A stretch of 53,879 nt of DNA from UBA2773 sp964643985 (GCA_964643985.1 CAZXUS010000003.1:1-53879), one strand, 5' to 3'. Positions 15,178 to 24,043 are shown, counted from the stretch's first letter. A program made the numbers and translations. The notes: generated by a model from the sequence alone, not told the origin.

Positions 15178-16539
15178 ATGAAACTAAATCTTGAAAAAAT
15201 TGCAAAAACTTTACTTCTGACTTTGATTTTTGTTTTGCCTTTTAATTTTCACTATATTTTCAACTTCTCTGCCACTCAAGATCTTTTATTTTTTAAAGAA
15301 AATCTTCAATATTCACTTTATTTTTTTGACCTACTTTTTTTAATAATTTTTCCAATTTGGCTTTTCAAAAAACTTAAAACGCCGAACTTTTTAAAGTCGA
15401 ATTTACTTTTTATTGGGCTAATTGTTTACTTATTGGGAAATTCTTTTTTCATTTCTTCCGACTTCTCCACTTCCTTATATAATTCTTTGCGTCTAATCGA
15501 AGTTCTATTTTTCTTCCTGATTTTCATTGATTTAGCCAAAAACAAAAAGTTTTTCAACCAAACTGTTTATTTAATTTTTCTAGCCGAAGTAATCCAAGCA
15601 ATCCTCGCTCTTTTTCAATTCATTTTTCAAAAATCTCTCGGTTTAAAATTCCTCGGCGAAAGTATTTTGAATCCTCAAACCTTAGGAGTCGCCAAACTGG
15701 AACTTCACGGCGAAAAATTTATTAGAGGGTACGGAACATTTCCTCACCCCAATTTGCTGGGCGCCTTTCTATTTTTAGCTTTAATTTGCGGTCTATCTTT
15801 TATTTTAAAAAATAATTTTAAAATTCCCTTTTCGCTTCCAGACAAATTTAAAAAATTAAATTTAACTCCTAAAATTAAATTTTTAACTGGAAAAATTCAT
15901 TTTCAAGCTGGTTTATTTCTAATCTTAACTGGAATAATTATAACTTTTTCTCGAAGCGTTTGGCTCATAACAGCCTTGTTGGGAACTGCTCTTTTTTTTC
16001 AATTGCTCTTCACCAAGAAATATAGATTTAAATCAGTATTTAAATCAGTATTTCCAATTTTAATTATTTTAATGTTCCTTCTTTTCAGCTTCGCTAAATT
16101 CATTCCAGCCCGGCTCTGTTTCGAAAATTGTCAAGACCAATCTGCCACTCTTCGACAAAATTATTCCCAATTTTCTCAAAAAATTATCGACAATAACTTT
16201 TTGACTGGAATTGGCCCTGGGCAATTCGTTCCCATTTTCAAAAAAATCAATCCTCAAAATTTACCCGACTGGAATCTTCAACCAGTTCATAATATTTATC
16301 TTCTCGCTTGGAGCGAAATTGGATTAATCGGCTTTTTGCTTTTATTTTTCTTTATTCTAAAAAATTCAAGCTTTTCAAAAATCAATTCTCAAAATCAACT
16401 TTTTCTTTTTTTAATCATTGGCTTTTTGCTTCTCGGTTTCTTTGATCACTACTTTTGGACCCTCCCTCAAGGTCAATTCATCTTCTGGCTTTCTCTTGCC
16501 TTATTCACAACTTCGGGTAAAATTAGAGATAGTATGTAG
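15178..16539 (+). CDS. O-antigen ligase/polymerase-like membrane protein
   Basis: 453 aa with about ten hydrophobic helices. It carries the Wzy_C/WaaL features: FSRSVWLI at the start of a helix, a long extracytoplasmic loop, TGIGPGQF and QPVHNIYLLAWSEIGLIGF near the end. Such enzymes move lipid-linked glycans onto acceptors at the outer face of the membrane. Unlike the 867-aa protein at 1256 it has no TPR tail. It stands 55 bp after the terminator of the structured RNA. Confidence 0.85.
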   Translation: MKLNLEKIAKTLLLTLIFVLPFNFHYIFNFSATQDLLFFKENLQYSLYFFDLLFLIIFPIWLFKKLKTPNFLKSNLLFIGLIVYLLGNSFFISSDFSTSLYNSLRLIEVLFFFLIFIDLAKNKKFFNQTVYLIFLAEVIQAILALFQFIFQKSLGLKFLGESILNPQTLGVAKLELHGEKFIRGYGTFPHPNLLGAFLFLALICGLSFILKNNFKIPFSLPDKFKKLNLTPKIKFLTGKIHFQAGLFLILTGIIITFSRSVWLITALLGTALFFQLLFTKKYRFKSVFKSVFPILIILMFLLFSFAKFIPARLCFENCQDQSATLRQNYSQFSQKIIDNNFLTGIGPGQFVPIFKKINPQNLPDWNLQPVHNIYLLAWSEIGLIGFLLLFFFILKNSSFSKINSQNQLFLFLIIGFLLLGFFDHYFWTLPQGQFIFWLSLALFTTSGKIRDSM

Positions 16540-16603
16540 TATTGAGTATCTAATATATCGCTTTCGGCGAATTTACTTTCTTAAATTCTATAGTTTCCTC
16601 CAT

Positions 16604-16757
16604 TTGTCATTCCCGACTTGTTCAGAAATCCAAAAAAGGAAGTCTTTAGTTTAAATTTTCTGGATTCCCGCCTCCGCGGGAATGACAGAATTAGAGGCAA
16701 AAATCAAGAAATTTAGAATAACAATATTGTCATTCCCGCGGAGGCGGGAATCCAGAC
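16604..16757. repeat. CATTCCCGC-type palindromic repeats
   Basis: A half-unit with CATTCCCGACTTGTTC (about 16605), an inverted full unit (about 16661-16686) and a direct full unit (16728-16755). They fill the gap before valS, so the valS promoter must lie within or before them. Confidence 0.85.
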
Positions 16758-16775
16758 TTTTATTTTACAAACTTC

Positions 16776-19418
16776 ATGACAACCCTAGCTAAAGCCTACG
16801 AATCCAAAAAACACGAAAAAAAAATTTATGAATATTGGGAAAAATCAGGAAAGTTCAATCCGGATAATTTAGATTTGCCCGAAACTGCCAAACCCTACAC
16901 TATCATTCTTCCTCCTCCTAACATCACCGACAAACTTCATCTGGGACACTCTTCAATGCTAGCTATCGAAGATTTGCTAATTCGCTATCACCGAATGAAC
17001 GGTTTCAAAACTTTATGGCTTCCGGGAACTGATCACGCTGCCATTGCTACTCAAAATGTAGTTGAGAAAAAATTACTCAAAGAAAAAAATCAAACTCGTC
17101 ATGATTTAGGTCGAGAAAAGTTTATGGAAGAGGCTTGGGATTTTATGGAAACCACTCAAGCTACAATTCTTAATCAAACTCGCCGAATGGGAGCTAGTCT
17201 GGATTGGTCTCGTTTAGCCTTCACTTTTGATGAACAACGCCAAAAAGCCGTCGAAAAAATGTTTATTGATATGTATAAAGCCGGTGCGATTTATCGAGGC
17301 GAACGAATGGTAAACTGGTGTCCAAGGTGCCAATCCACCTTAGCCGATGACGAAGTTGAACACAAAGAAGAAAAAGCCAAACTTTACTGGTTGAAATATG
17401 GACCTTTTATCTTAGCTACATCCCGGCCAGAAACCAAATTGGGCGACACCGCTGTGGCTGTCCATCCCGATGATAAAAGATATCAAACGATGATTGGCAA
17501 AGATTATGAAATCAAAGGAGTTTTAGGAAAATTTACTATTAAAGTTGTCGCCGATAAAGTCGTTGATCCTTCCTTTGGTTCTGGCGCCATCAAAGTGACA
17601 CCGGCTCACAGCTTTGTTGATAGTGAAATTGCCCTTCGTCACGATTTACCTTCTAAGAAAATCATTAATGAAGCCGGTAAGATGATGAGTAACTGTGGAA
17701 AATACGCCGGAATGACCGTTCTAGAAGCCAGAGAAGCCATCGTAGCAGATATGCAAGAATTGGGATTAATTGATCATATCGACGAAAATTATCAACACAG
17801 CACTGCGATCTGTTATCGTTGCAATACTATCATTGAACCGCTCCCTTCCAAGCAATGGTTTATTTCTGTTGATAAAAAGCTAGACCGTCTCGACGGAAAA
17901 TCACTCAAAGAAAAAGCGCTGAAAGTTTCTCAAGAAAAACAAATTGAATTTATTCCAAAAAGATTTACCAAACGCTATGAAGACTGGATAGAGAATCTTC
18001 ATGATTGGTGTATCTCCCGTCAAATCTGGCTGGGACATCGAATTCCCGCTTGGCACAAAGATGGCGAAATAAAAGTTCAAACTGAAACTCCCGGTACAGA
18101 TTGGATTCAAGACCCTGATACTTTGGATACCTGGTTCTCTTCTGGAATGTGGACCTTTTCCACTCTCGGCTGGCCCAATAATTTTGAAAATGAAAATAAA
18201 TCTGGAGATTTAGCTGATTTTCATCCCACTCAAGTTTTAAACACTGGCTATGAAATTTTAACTCTTTGGGTTTCCCGAATGATTATGATGTCCCTATTTG
18301 CCGTTCAAGAAATTCCTTTTGAAAAAGTTCATTTACACGGAATGATTTTGGACCAAAATGGCAAAAAAATGAGCAAATCCAAAGGCAACGGAATCGACCC
18401 AATTGATATGATTGATAAATACGGCACTGACGCCGTTCGACTTTCCCTCCTAATTGGAAGCACTGCCGGCAATGATATGAAAATATCCGAAAGAAAAATC
18501 GAAGGTTATCGAAATTTTGTTAATAAAATTTGGAATATTGCTCGATTTGTTTTGAATCGACTAGAAACCGAGAAATTAAATTTTGACAAAAAAATAGCTG
18601 ATTTAAATTCAACCGACTTGACGCTGGCTGATAAATGGATTCTATCAAAAATGCACCGACTTAACTTTGAAATCAGAATTGACATTGAAAATCACGACTT
18701 CTCCACCGCCGGAGAAAAACTTCGGAAATTCACGCGAGAAGACTTTGCGGATTGGTATCTAGAAATTTGTAAGATTGAAAATAATCCTGCTAAACAAATT
18801 ATTTTGACTGAAATTCTGAAAGATTTATTAAAACTTTGGCATCCGTTAATTCCTTTTGTCACTGAAACTATTTGGCAAAAAATAGCCAGCTCAATGTTGA
18901 TGACTGAAACTTTCCCTGAAAAAAATAAATACGAAAAATATTCAGAAAAAGTTGAAGATTTTGACTTGATTAAAAAAATTATAACCATCATTCGAAATGC
19001 TCGAGCTCAATATCGATTAAATCCTCAAGATGAAATAGAAATCATAATCCAAGCCAAAAAGCATTCTGAAAAATTACAAAAAGACCAGATTTTATTAGAA
19101 AAACTAGGCACTTCAGCTAAAAAAATTGAAATAACCGAAACTGGTGAAAAAATTGCTAATGCTTTTTTTGGTCAGGTAAAAAATATTAAAATCTACATCC
19201 CCCTAGAAGGGATTGTCGACTTAAAAAAAGAAACAGAACGATTAAACAACGAAATTGAAAGATTAAAAAATATTTCAAATTCTTTAGAGAAAAAATTAGC
19301 TAATACAAAATTTGTTGATAACGCCCCTAAAGAAATTGTAGAAAAAGAACAAACCAAAAAAGAACAACTAAAAATAAAAATAAAAAATCTTGAAGAACAA
19401 CTCCGAGCAATTAGCTAA
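16776..19418 (+). CDS. valS: valyl-tRNA synthetase
   Basis: 880 aa, standard length. Class Ia signatures: HIGH box as HLGH (55-58, in PPPNITDKLHLGHS) and KMSKS at 531-535. An editing (CP1) domain lies between them, with TSRPET, GDTAVAVHP and DPSFGSGAIKVTPAH. CxxC pairs (CPRC, CYRC) fit zinc knuckles. The C-terminal 65 residues form the ValRS coiled-coil arm. It attaches valine to tRNA-Val and removes mischarged threonine. Its 3' end overlaps the following membrane-protein gene by 29 nt. Confidence 0.97.
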   Translation: MTTLAKAYESKKHEKKIYEYWEKSGKFNPDNLDLPETAKPYTIILPPPNITDKLHLGHSSMLAIEDLLIRYHRMNGFKTLWLPGTDHAAIATQNVVEKKLLKEKNQTRHDLGREKFMEEAWDFMETTQATILNQTRRMGASLDWSRLAFTFDEQRQKAVEKMFIDMYKAGAIYRGERMVNWCPRCQSTLADDEVEHKEEKAKLYWLKYGPFILATSRPETKLGDTAVAVHPDDKRYQTMIGKDYEIKGVLGKFTIKVVADKVVDPSFGSGAIKVTPAHSFVDSEIALRHDLPSKKIINEAGKMMSNCGKYAGMTVLEAREAIVADMQELGLIDHIDENYQHSTAICYRCNTIIEPLPSKQWFISVDKKLDRLDGKSLKEKALKVSQEKQIEFIPKRFTKRYEDWIENLHDWCISRQIWLGHRIPAWHKDGEIKVQTETPGTDWIQDPDTLDTWFSSGMWTFSTLGWPNNFENENKSGDLADFHPTQVLNTGYEILTLWVSRMIMMSLFAVQEIPFEKVHLHGMILDQNGKKMSKSKGNGIDPIDMIDKYGTDAVRLSLLIGSTAGNDMKISERKIEGYRNFVNKIWNIARFVLNRLETEKLNFDKKIADLNSTDLTLADKWILSKMHRLNFEIRIDIENHDFSTAGEKLRKFTREDFADWYLEICKIENNPAKQIILTEILKDLLKLWHPLIPFVTETIWQKIASSMLMTETFPEKNKYEKYSEKVEDFDLIKKIITIIRNARAQYRLNPQDEIEIIIQAKKHSEKLQKDQILLEKLGTSAKKIEITETGEKIANAFFGQVKNIKIYIPLEGIVDLKKETERLNNEIERLKNISNSLEKKLANTKFVDNAPKEIVEKEQTKKEQLKIKIKNLEEQLRAIS

Positions 19419-19905
19419 AAAAAATTCTCTGCCAATTTCAAAAATATTGATTTTTTTAATCAGTGGTTTTTTGGCAGGTTTTTTATCGCTAGGACTTTCA
19501 GTTCTAACAATTTCAATTTTTAACAATTTTTATTTTTTAACCAATACTATTTTAATCTCCAGCATAATATTGATTTCGGAAGAAGAATTAATTAAATTTA
19601 TTTTATTAAAATTCTTATTTCCTATTTTTTCAAAATCGAATTTAATTAACATTATTAACGGTTTTTTATTTGGATTGGGTTTCGGACTTTTTGAATTAAT
19701 TTTGATTAAATTAAATAATTTCTCTAATATTTTTAATTTATTACCAATTTTATTAATTCATTCTGCTACTTCAATAATAATTGTTTTAGCTATTTTAAGG
19801 CTTAAAAAAGACAAAAAATGTTTTTATTTATATTTTCTATTGGCAATTTTATTACATTTAATTTATAATCTAAGTATAATTTATTATCAACATTTACATT
19901 TTTGA
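19390..19905 (+). CDS. PrsW-like membrane protein (putative glutamic intramembrane protease)
   Basis: 171 aa from a TTG inside the valS 3' end; there is no ATG in the first part of the frame, so the start is uncertain. It is very hydrophobic, with about five helices. PrsW/CPBP-like marks are present: EEELIKF, NGFLFGLGFGLFE, IHSATS and LHLIYN, whose Glu/His residues are the catalytic or metal sites in that superfamily. Its role is unknown. The overlap with valS suggests coupled translation. Confidence 0.6.
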   Translation: MKNNSEQLAKKNSLPISKILIFLISGFLAGFLSLGLSVLTISIFNNFYFLTNTILISSIILISEEELIKFILLKFLFPIFSKSNLINIINGFLFGLGFGLFELILIKLNNFSNIFNLLPILLIHSATSIIIVLAILRLKKDKKCFYLYFLLAILLHLIYNLSIIYYQHLHF

Positions 19906-19933
19906 AAATAGTTGTTAAAATTAAAATAAATAT

Positions 19934-19956
19934 TTAGAGAGAGCCCCTCTCTAGAG
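19934..19956. other. hairpin upstream of the small heat-shock gene
   Basis: AGAGAGAG-CCC-CTCTCT (19936-19952) lies 26 bp before the hsp20 ATG. It could be a regulatory hairpin or operator, or the end of the valS transcript; it has no T-run. A similar hairpin (TTAGAGAC/GTCTCT) lies at 11298-11321. Confidence 0.4.
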
Positions 19957-19977
19957 AAACTAAGTAATCAAAAAATT

Positions 19978-20643
19978 ATGACAAAACAAAAAAAATCTTT
20001 CTTTGAAAAATTAACTGGAATTCAAAAAATTGATGACGAGAGTGAAATTGAAATAAATGATTCTTCTCTTCCCAAAAAAGAGCTAATAGAAGAAGATGCT
20101 TATGAATTTCCAGCCAAAAAAGAAATAGAGAAAGAAGTAAAAGAAGATAATGATTTTTTCTCAGAAAAAGAAGATGAACCAGAAGAAAGCGAAGAAAACA
20201 AAAAAGATAATGATGTCACCCCAAATTTTTCCGAAGAGCCTACTAAGCCTTTAAAAATAAAAGAAGAGAAAGAAGAACCCGATTCAAAAGAAGAAGAAAT
20301 TGAACCTGACTCTGAAGGACAACTAACAATCGACGTTTATCAAACCGATAGAGATATCGTCATAAAATCAACCATCGCCGGAGTTAAACCAGAAAATTTA
20401 GACGTAGACATCAACAGTGAAATGGTGACAGTCAAAGGAAAAAGAACTCAAGACGACGAAGTTGACTCTGAAAGCTATTATTATCAAGAATGTTATTGGG
20501 GACCTTTTTCTCGATCCATAATTCTTCCAGTTGAAATCGTCACTGAAAAAGCCGAGGCTACTATGAAAAATGGAATCTTGACTATTAAACTACCAAAAAT
20601 GGAAGTAGCCAGAACCAGAAAATTACAAGTTCGAGGCTTCTAA
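19978..20643 (+). CDS. small heat-shock protein (Hsp20/alpha-crystallin) with acidic N-terminal extension
   Basis: 221 aa. The alpha-crystallin domain covers about residues 115-221: LTIDVYQTDRDIVIKSTIAG, VKPENLDVDI, WGPFSRSIILP and the conserved ATMKNGILTIKLPK. The first 115 or so residues are almost entirely Glu/Lys/Asp/Ser-rich and predicted disordered, unlike typical sHSP N-terminal regions, which are hydrophobic and drive oligomer formation. Its role is ATP-independent holding of unfolded proteins. Monocistronic, with a terminator directly after. Confidence 0.88.
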   Translation: MTKQKKSFFEKLTGIQKIDDESEIEINDSSLPKKELIEEDAYEFPAKKEIEKEVKEDNDFFSEKEDEPEESEENKKDNDVTPNFSEEPTKPLKIKEEKEEPDSKEEEIEPDSEGQLTIDVYQTDRDIVIKSTIAGVKPENLDVDINSEMVTVKGKRTQDDEVDSESYYYQECYWGPFSRSIILPVEIVTEKAEATMKNGILTIKLPKMEVARTRKLQVRGF

Positions 20644-20674
20644 ATTGACCTTTACCTTTTTTTATAAGATAATT

Positions 20675-20702
20675 AAGACCAGTCCGTGCTGGTTTTAATT
20701 TT
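20675..20702 (+). terminator. terminator after hsp20
   Basis: Stem AAGACCAG - TCCGTG - CTGGTTTT, then AATTTTT. Confidence 0.7.
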
Positions 20703-20711
20703 TAAAATAAA

Positions 20712-22067
20712 ATGAAATTAATTAATTATCCCAAAATCCTTTTTTTATTTTTAGTCCTATTTATCTGCCTAGGTAGTTTTAAAGATGCCAAGGCTTTTGA
20801 AGAAAAAAACAAACTAGGCTTTTTTGACAATAAACCTTTACAAGAAATTCTCGAAAAACCTTTTTATTTATTTGGAGACAATCAAGACGATGCCATCCCT
20901 TTTTATCTTAAAGATTTTATTGAATGGGATTATCAAATCACCTATGACTCCAATTATCATTCGGAAATTGAAAATCCTTTTATCAATCAAGAAGAAGATT
21001 TTTCAAAAAACTATTACTTAGAATTAAGTCAACTTTACAAAGAAAAACTTCATTACAAAAAAACTTCTACAATTTTTCTGAAAGAAAATGAGACTAAAGA
21101 ATTCCTCGACTCCATTGCCAAGAACATCAATCAAGCTCCAATTGACGGAAAATTTAAAATAGATGAGAATAATCAATTATCAGTTTTAGAAAAAAGCCAA
21201 AAAGGAGCTATCTTAATGGTAGATACTAGTTATGAAAAAATAAAAAAAAGTTTATTAGAAAATCCCCAAGCCTTGTATATTTCCTTGGCTATTAAAGAAG
21301 AATCACCTGAAATTTCCACTAAAAATCCTGATAAATATCAGATAAAAGAATTGATTGGAACCGGAAAATCTGACTTTACTGGTTCTACTCAAACTAGAAT
21401 TTACAATATTGAAACAGCTGCCAAAAGATTTAATGGCTTGGTCATCAAACCGAATGAAGAATTCTCTTTCACTACAATTCTTGGGGAAGTAGATGAAACA
21501 ACTGGCTACAAAGAAGAACTAGTCATCAAAAAGAATCAAACCGTTCCAGAATTTGGCGGAGGAATTTGTCAACTATCCACCACAATGTTTCGAGCTGCTT
21601 TGAATACTGGACTTAAAGTAACCGAAAGGCACAATCATTCCTATCCCGTTCATTACTACAACCCACCTGGAACCGACGCCACTGTTTATGTTCCTAAGCC
21701 AGATTTAAAAATTAAAAATACCACTGACGATTACTTACTAATTCAAACCAGAATAGACAAAACCACTCGAAAATTCTACATCGATTTCTATTCTAGAGAA
21801 GATCTTTTCAACGTTGAACTAATTGGACCTGAAGTCGTCGAAAGAACCTCTGAAGGTAAATTAAGGACTACTCTGAAGCAAATAGTTAAGAACAAAGACG
21901 ATCAAGAAGTTTTTCAAGATATTTTTAAAAGTTTTTACGACAATCCCGCCAACTACCCCAGCCCTAATCAAATCATTACAGAAAAACCCAAGGATTGGTC
22001 CGGCCGACAATGGGATGAGTATTATGCAAAATTTGGAGGGATGATTGAAGAATTAAGGAAGGATTAA
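20712..22067 (+). CDS. VanW family protein, secreted
   Basis: 451 aa. An N-terminal signal peptide or anchor (hydrophobic residues 9-22, then DAKA). Residues about 235-390 form the VanW core: RIYNIETAAKRFNG, IKPNEEFSF, ETTGYKEELV, VPEFGGGICQLSTTMF, HNHSYPVHYY and PGTDATVY. The region before it (150-200) may be a peptidoglycan-binding-4-like domain. VanW proteins are widespread in Gram-positives and CPR; their chemistry is unproven but cell-wall related. A C-terminal G5-like domain is not evident. Confidence 0.88.
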   Translation: MKLINYPKILFLFLVLFICLGSFKDAKAFEEKNKLGFFDNKPLQEILEKPFYLFGDNQDDAIPFYLKDFIEWDYQITYDSNYHSEIENPFINQEEDFSKNYYLELSQLYKEKLHYKKTSTIFLKENETKEFLDSIAKNINQAPIDGKFKIDENNQLSVLEKSQKGAILMVDTSYEKIKKSLLENPQALYISLAIKEESPEISTKNPDKYQIKELIGTGKSDFTGSTQTRIYNIETAAKRFNGLVIKPNEEFSFTTILGEVDETTGYKEELVIKKNQTVPEFGGGICQLSTTMFRAALNTGLKVTERHNHSYPVHYYNPPGTDATVYVPKPDLKIKNTTDDYLLIQTRIDKTTRKFYIDFYSREDLFNVELIGPEVVERTSEGKLRTTLKQIVKNKDDQEVFQDIFKSFYDNPANYPSPNQIITEKPKDWSGRQWDEYYAKFGGMIEELRKD

Positions 22068-22390
22068 AAAATTTCAAAATCTTCACCTCTGCGAACCTTT
22101 GGCGAGACAGACAAATTGTTTCAAATATCAAATCAAATTCTAATGTTAAATTCAAAATAGTAGTCTCTATAAAGGCTACTATAGTGTACACTATGATGTA
22201 CACTTTATAGATGTTAAATTTTAATTTAAAAAATGCATCATATATAAAAATTTTATTATCAATTTTTGTCTTTCGAGAAAAGTTAATTTATTCTCCATCG
22301 ACATACTGATTATGATTAAGGATTATTTTATTATATTAGTGGTGCTTTTAGTTTAGAATCTTTAATTTAAAAGCTAAGATTGTAAAAAAG
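22068..22390. other. 323-bp intergenic stretch without gene
   Basis: It holds a degenerate GC-rich repeat piece (CTCTGCGAACCTTTGGCGAGACAGAC, 22085-22110, given here in two parts: CTCTGCGAACC and TTTGGCGAGACAGAC), a perfect 14-bp palindrome ATAGTGTACACTAT (22181-22194) with a partial direct copy (GTACACT) after it, and otherwise AT-rich sequence. I see no convincing ORF or RNA. Confidence 0.6.
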
Positions 22391-23131
22391 ATGATTCTTT
22401 TATATAATATCTACATGAACATAATCTATTCTAAAAAATCAATTCTTCAGGATATTTTAAGAATTTGCTCAGTCATTTTGCATATTGCCGTTTATGTCAG
22501 CAGTTTTGCTTTTCTAAGTTTAACTTTATTTATATTTGCGAAATTTGTTAAATTTAATATAGAGTTTTTCCATATTATTGCTTTTTTATTATTATCTTTT
22601 ATTCTTTTTACAAAAATAAAAAATGAGAGAATTAAAAAATTTGGTTATTATTTAGGAAAGATTTTGACCATTTTTGTTAGTGTTTTTATCTTGTTTCTTT
22701 TTTTGAATTCATATTTAAAAATTTTCGATAATATAGATCAATTTTTTACAGTTTTTTTAAGAACTTTTGAAATCTTTGTTAATAGATTTGCTCTCGGAAT
22801 ATTATTCGCCATTGGGTCGATTTTACTATATATTTATTTCGCCTCTCTTTTGTTAAAATTTGTTTTAAACATAACGCAAAAAGTGACAAAGTTTGTAAAA
22901 ATAATTTTTGGTTTGATAGCTACATTTATTATACTTATTCCATTTTTATATTTTTTGAACAAATTTTCCATTGTAGTTTTAAATGATTTATTTTATTCTA
23001 ATTTTAGTTGGTTTTTTGGATTTTCGTTAATTTCTCTTCATTTAAATTACTTACTTAAGGAAATCAAAATAATAATAAATTCTAATACTACCCATGCCTC
23101 AAGTGCGGCGGTCGACACACTGAGCAACTAA
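22391..23131 (+). CDS. polytopic membrane protein, unknown function
   Basis: 246 aa, about six hydrophobic helices, extremely AT-rich codons (Phe/Ile/Leu/Lys). A second ATG at 22415 (MNIIYSKKS) is an equally good start. The last 14 residues (THASSAAVDTLSN) come from a GC-richer tract unlike the rest, so the 3' end may have been altered. No family is recognised. Confidence 0.55.
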   Translation: MILLYNIYMNIIYSKKSILQDILRICSVILHIAVYVSSFAFLSLTLFIFAKFVKFNIEFFHIIAFLLLSFILFTKIKNERIKKFGYYLGKILTIFVSVFILFLFLNSYLKIFDNIDQFFTVFLRTFEIFVNRFALGILFAIGSILLYIYFASLLLKFVLNITQKVTKFVKIIFGLIATFIILIPFLYFLNKFSIVVLNDLFYSNFSWFFGFSLISLHLNYLLKEIKIIINSNTTHASSAAVDTLSN

Positions 23132-23172
23132 GATAATGTTAAAATTTTTAAAAAATTAAAGTATTAATAAAT

Positions 23173-23511
23173 ATGGTCCAAATCTTATTAATAGGAATAG
23201 GTATATTAATTATAATAAAAGGAAACTTAAAAGTTTCAGATACCAAAGAAATAGTTAGACCACAATCAATTTATTGGGGATTAATTGTAATTATATACGG
23301 CATTGCCGTTTCTTTTTTACCAGATCAACTGATCTATAGTTTAATATTTTATTCTTCTTTTATATTAATATTGACTATTTTCCTGATTAAAGGAAGAACG
23401 ATTGCATCTAGCGAGGCCATCGCAAAATCTAAAGACACAAAAAGAAACTTAATTATACTATTGGTCTTTATTGCAATAGTGGTTACTGTTTTTTATTTCT
23501 TTCTGAAATAA
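23173..23511 (+). CDS. small membrane protein, unknown function
   Basis: 112 aa with about four hydrophobic segments (residues 1-16, 33-50, 54-72, 92-111) and a short polar loop (TIASSEAIAKSKDTKRN). It lies 41 bp after another membrane gene on the same strand and ends at a strong terminator. No family is recognised. Confidence 0.55.
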   Translation: MVQILLIGIGILIIIKGNLKVSDTKEIVRPQSIYWGLIVIIYGIAVSFLPDQLIYSLIFYSSFILILTIFLIKGRTIASSEAIAKSKDTKRNLIILLVFIAIVVTVFYFFLK

Positions 23512-23535
23512 AAAACCACCCCGGAGGGTGGTTTT
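23512..23535 (+). terminator. terminator (bidirectional) after the membrane-protein gene
   Basis: AAAACCACCC - CGGA - GGGTGGTTTT, overlapping the stop region of the 112-aa gene. Nearly identical to the hairpin at 23703-23726. Confidence 0.8.
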
Positions 23536-23537
23536 GG

Positions 23538-23702
23538 ATTGATAAGGGGAATCGTGCGCAAGTCACTAAACTTGTGCGTCGCCTTCGGCTTGCACTCGTT
23601 AAGTGCTTCCTGCCCGGACTCGGCCCACTCTCTATAATTCCTCGCTAGCTCGGAATATGGGGCCTCCGTCTGTCCGATTCCCTCTAGTCGCTCCAAAACA
23701 AT
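23538..23702. other. GC-rich segment between two near-identical terminators
   Basis: About 165 bp of clearly higher GC than the surrounding DNA, with several small hairpins: GCGCAAG...CTTGTGCG, GCCTTCGGC, GCACT-CGTTA-AGTGC, ATTCC...GGAAT. It ends in a 20-bp inverted copy of the tRNA-His 3' end. An open frame on the minus strand (23493-23789) runs through the tRNA and the terminators and is not credible. It may be a small RNA or a remnant of an integration event. Confidence 0.45.
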
Positions 23703-23753
23703 AAAACCACCCCGAGGGGTGGTTTTGTTTTGGGCGACTAGAGGGAATCGGAC
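23672..23753. repeat. large inverted repeat around the tRNA-His terminator
   Basis: Arms of 20 bp, GTCCGATTCCCTCTAGTCGC (23672-23691) and its exact complement (23734-23753, the 3' part of tRNA-His), plus inner arms CCAAAAC/GTTTTGG and the terminator stem, form one long palindrome. Confidence 0.85.
23703..23726 (-). terminator. terminator of tRNA-His
   Basis: AAAACCACCCC - GA - GGGGTGGTTTT, beginning 6 nt after the tRNA 3' end on the minus strand. Confidence 0.8.
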
Positions 23754-23804
23754 CCTCATAGCTGGTACCACAAACCAGTGTTCTACCACTGAACTATAGT
23801 CGCC
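23732..23804 (-). tRNA. tRNA-His (anticodon GTG)
   Basis: 73 nt on the minus strand. Acceptor GGCGACT/AGTCGCC, D-arm with AGTTCAGTGGTAGA, anticodon stem-loop CTGGT-TTGTGGT-ACCAG (GTG), T-arm GAGGG-TCCGATT-CCCTC, discriminator C73; CCA not encoded. The base before position 1 is T, so the usual genome-encoded G-1 of tRNA-His is absent. Confidence 0.95.
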
Positions 23805-23814
23805 ATGTAGTTAA

Positions 23815-23922
23815 GTATTTAGTATTTAATATTTGGTATTTAGTATGGAGTATTACTAAATTTTAACTTTCACTACTTTCGTAATACTTGATACAAAATA
23901 CTTTATACAAAATACCAAGTTA
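23815..23922. repeat. AT-rich inverted repeat (GTATTT/AAATAC type)
   Basis: A left part of repeated TAGTATTTAATATTTGGTAT units and a right part with GTAATACTTGATACAAAATAC and TATACAAAATACC pair as a long imperfect hairpin. Similar AT-rich inverted repeats lie at 36599-36735 and 52198-52312. It separates tRNA-His from the ferredoxin gene. Confidence 0.6.
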
Positions 23923-23935
23923 TTCTAACATCTAT

Positions 23936-23965
23936 TTGGAATAATTTCAAGAGGTATGTTATACT
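23936..23965 (+). promoter_or_regulatory. promoter of the ferredoxin gene
   Basis: -35 TTGGAA (23936-23941), 18-bp spacer, -10 TATACT (23960-23965), with an ATG about 79 bp downstream. Confidence 0.5.
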
Positions 23966-24043
23966 AAAATTAAATAAAAAATTAACTTGGTTTATTAACA
24001 AATATCTTTTTGCAAAATTTATTCGATAATAACCTTCAAAAAA

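Noticed and set aside
23493..23789. 98-aa open frame on the minus strand
   Set aside because: It runs through tRNA-His, its terminator and a GC-rich hairpin tract; it is a by-product of structured RNA sequence.
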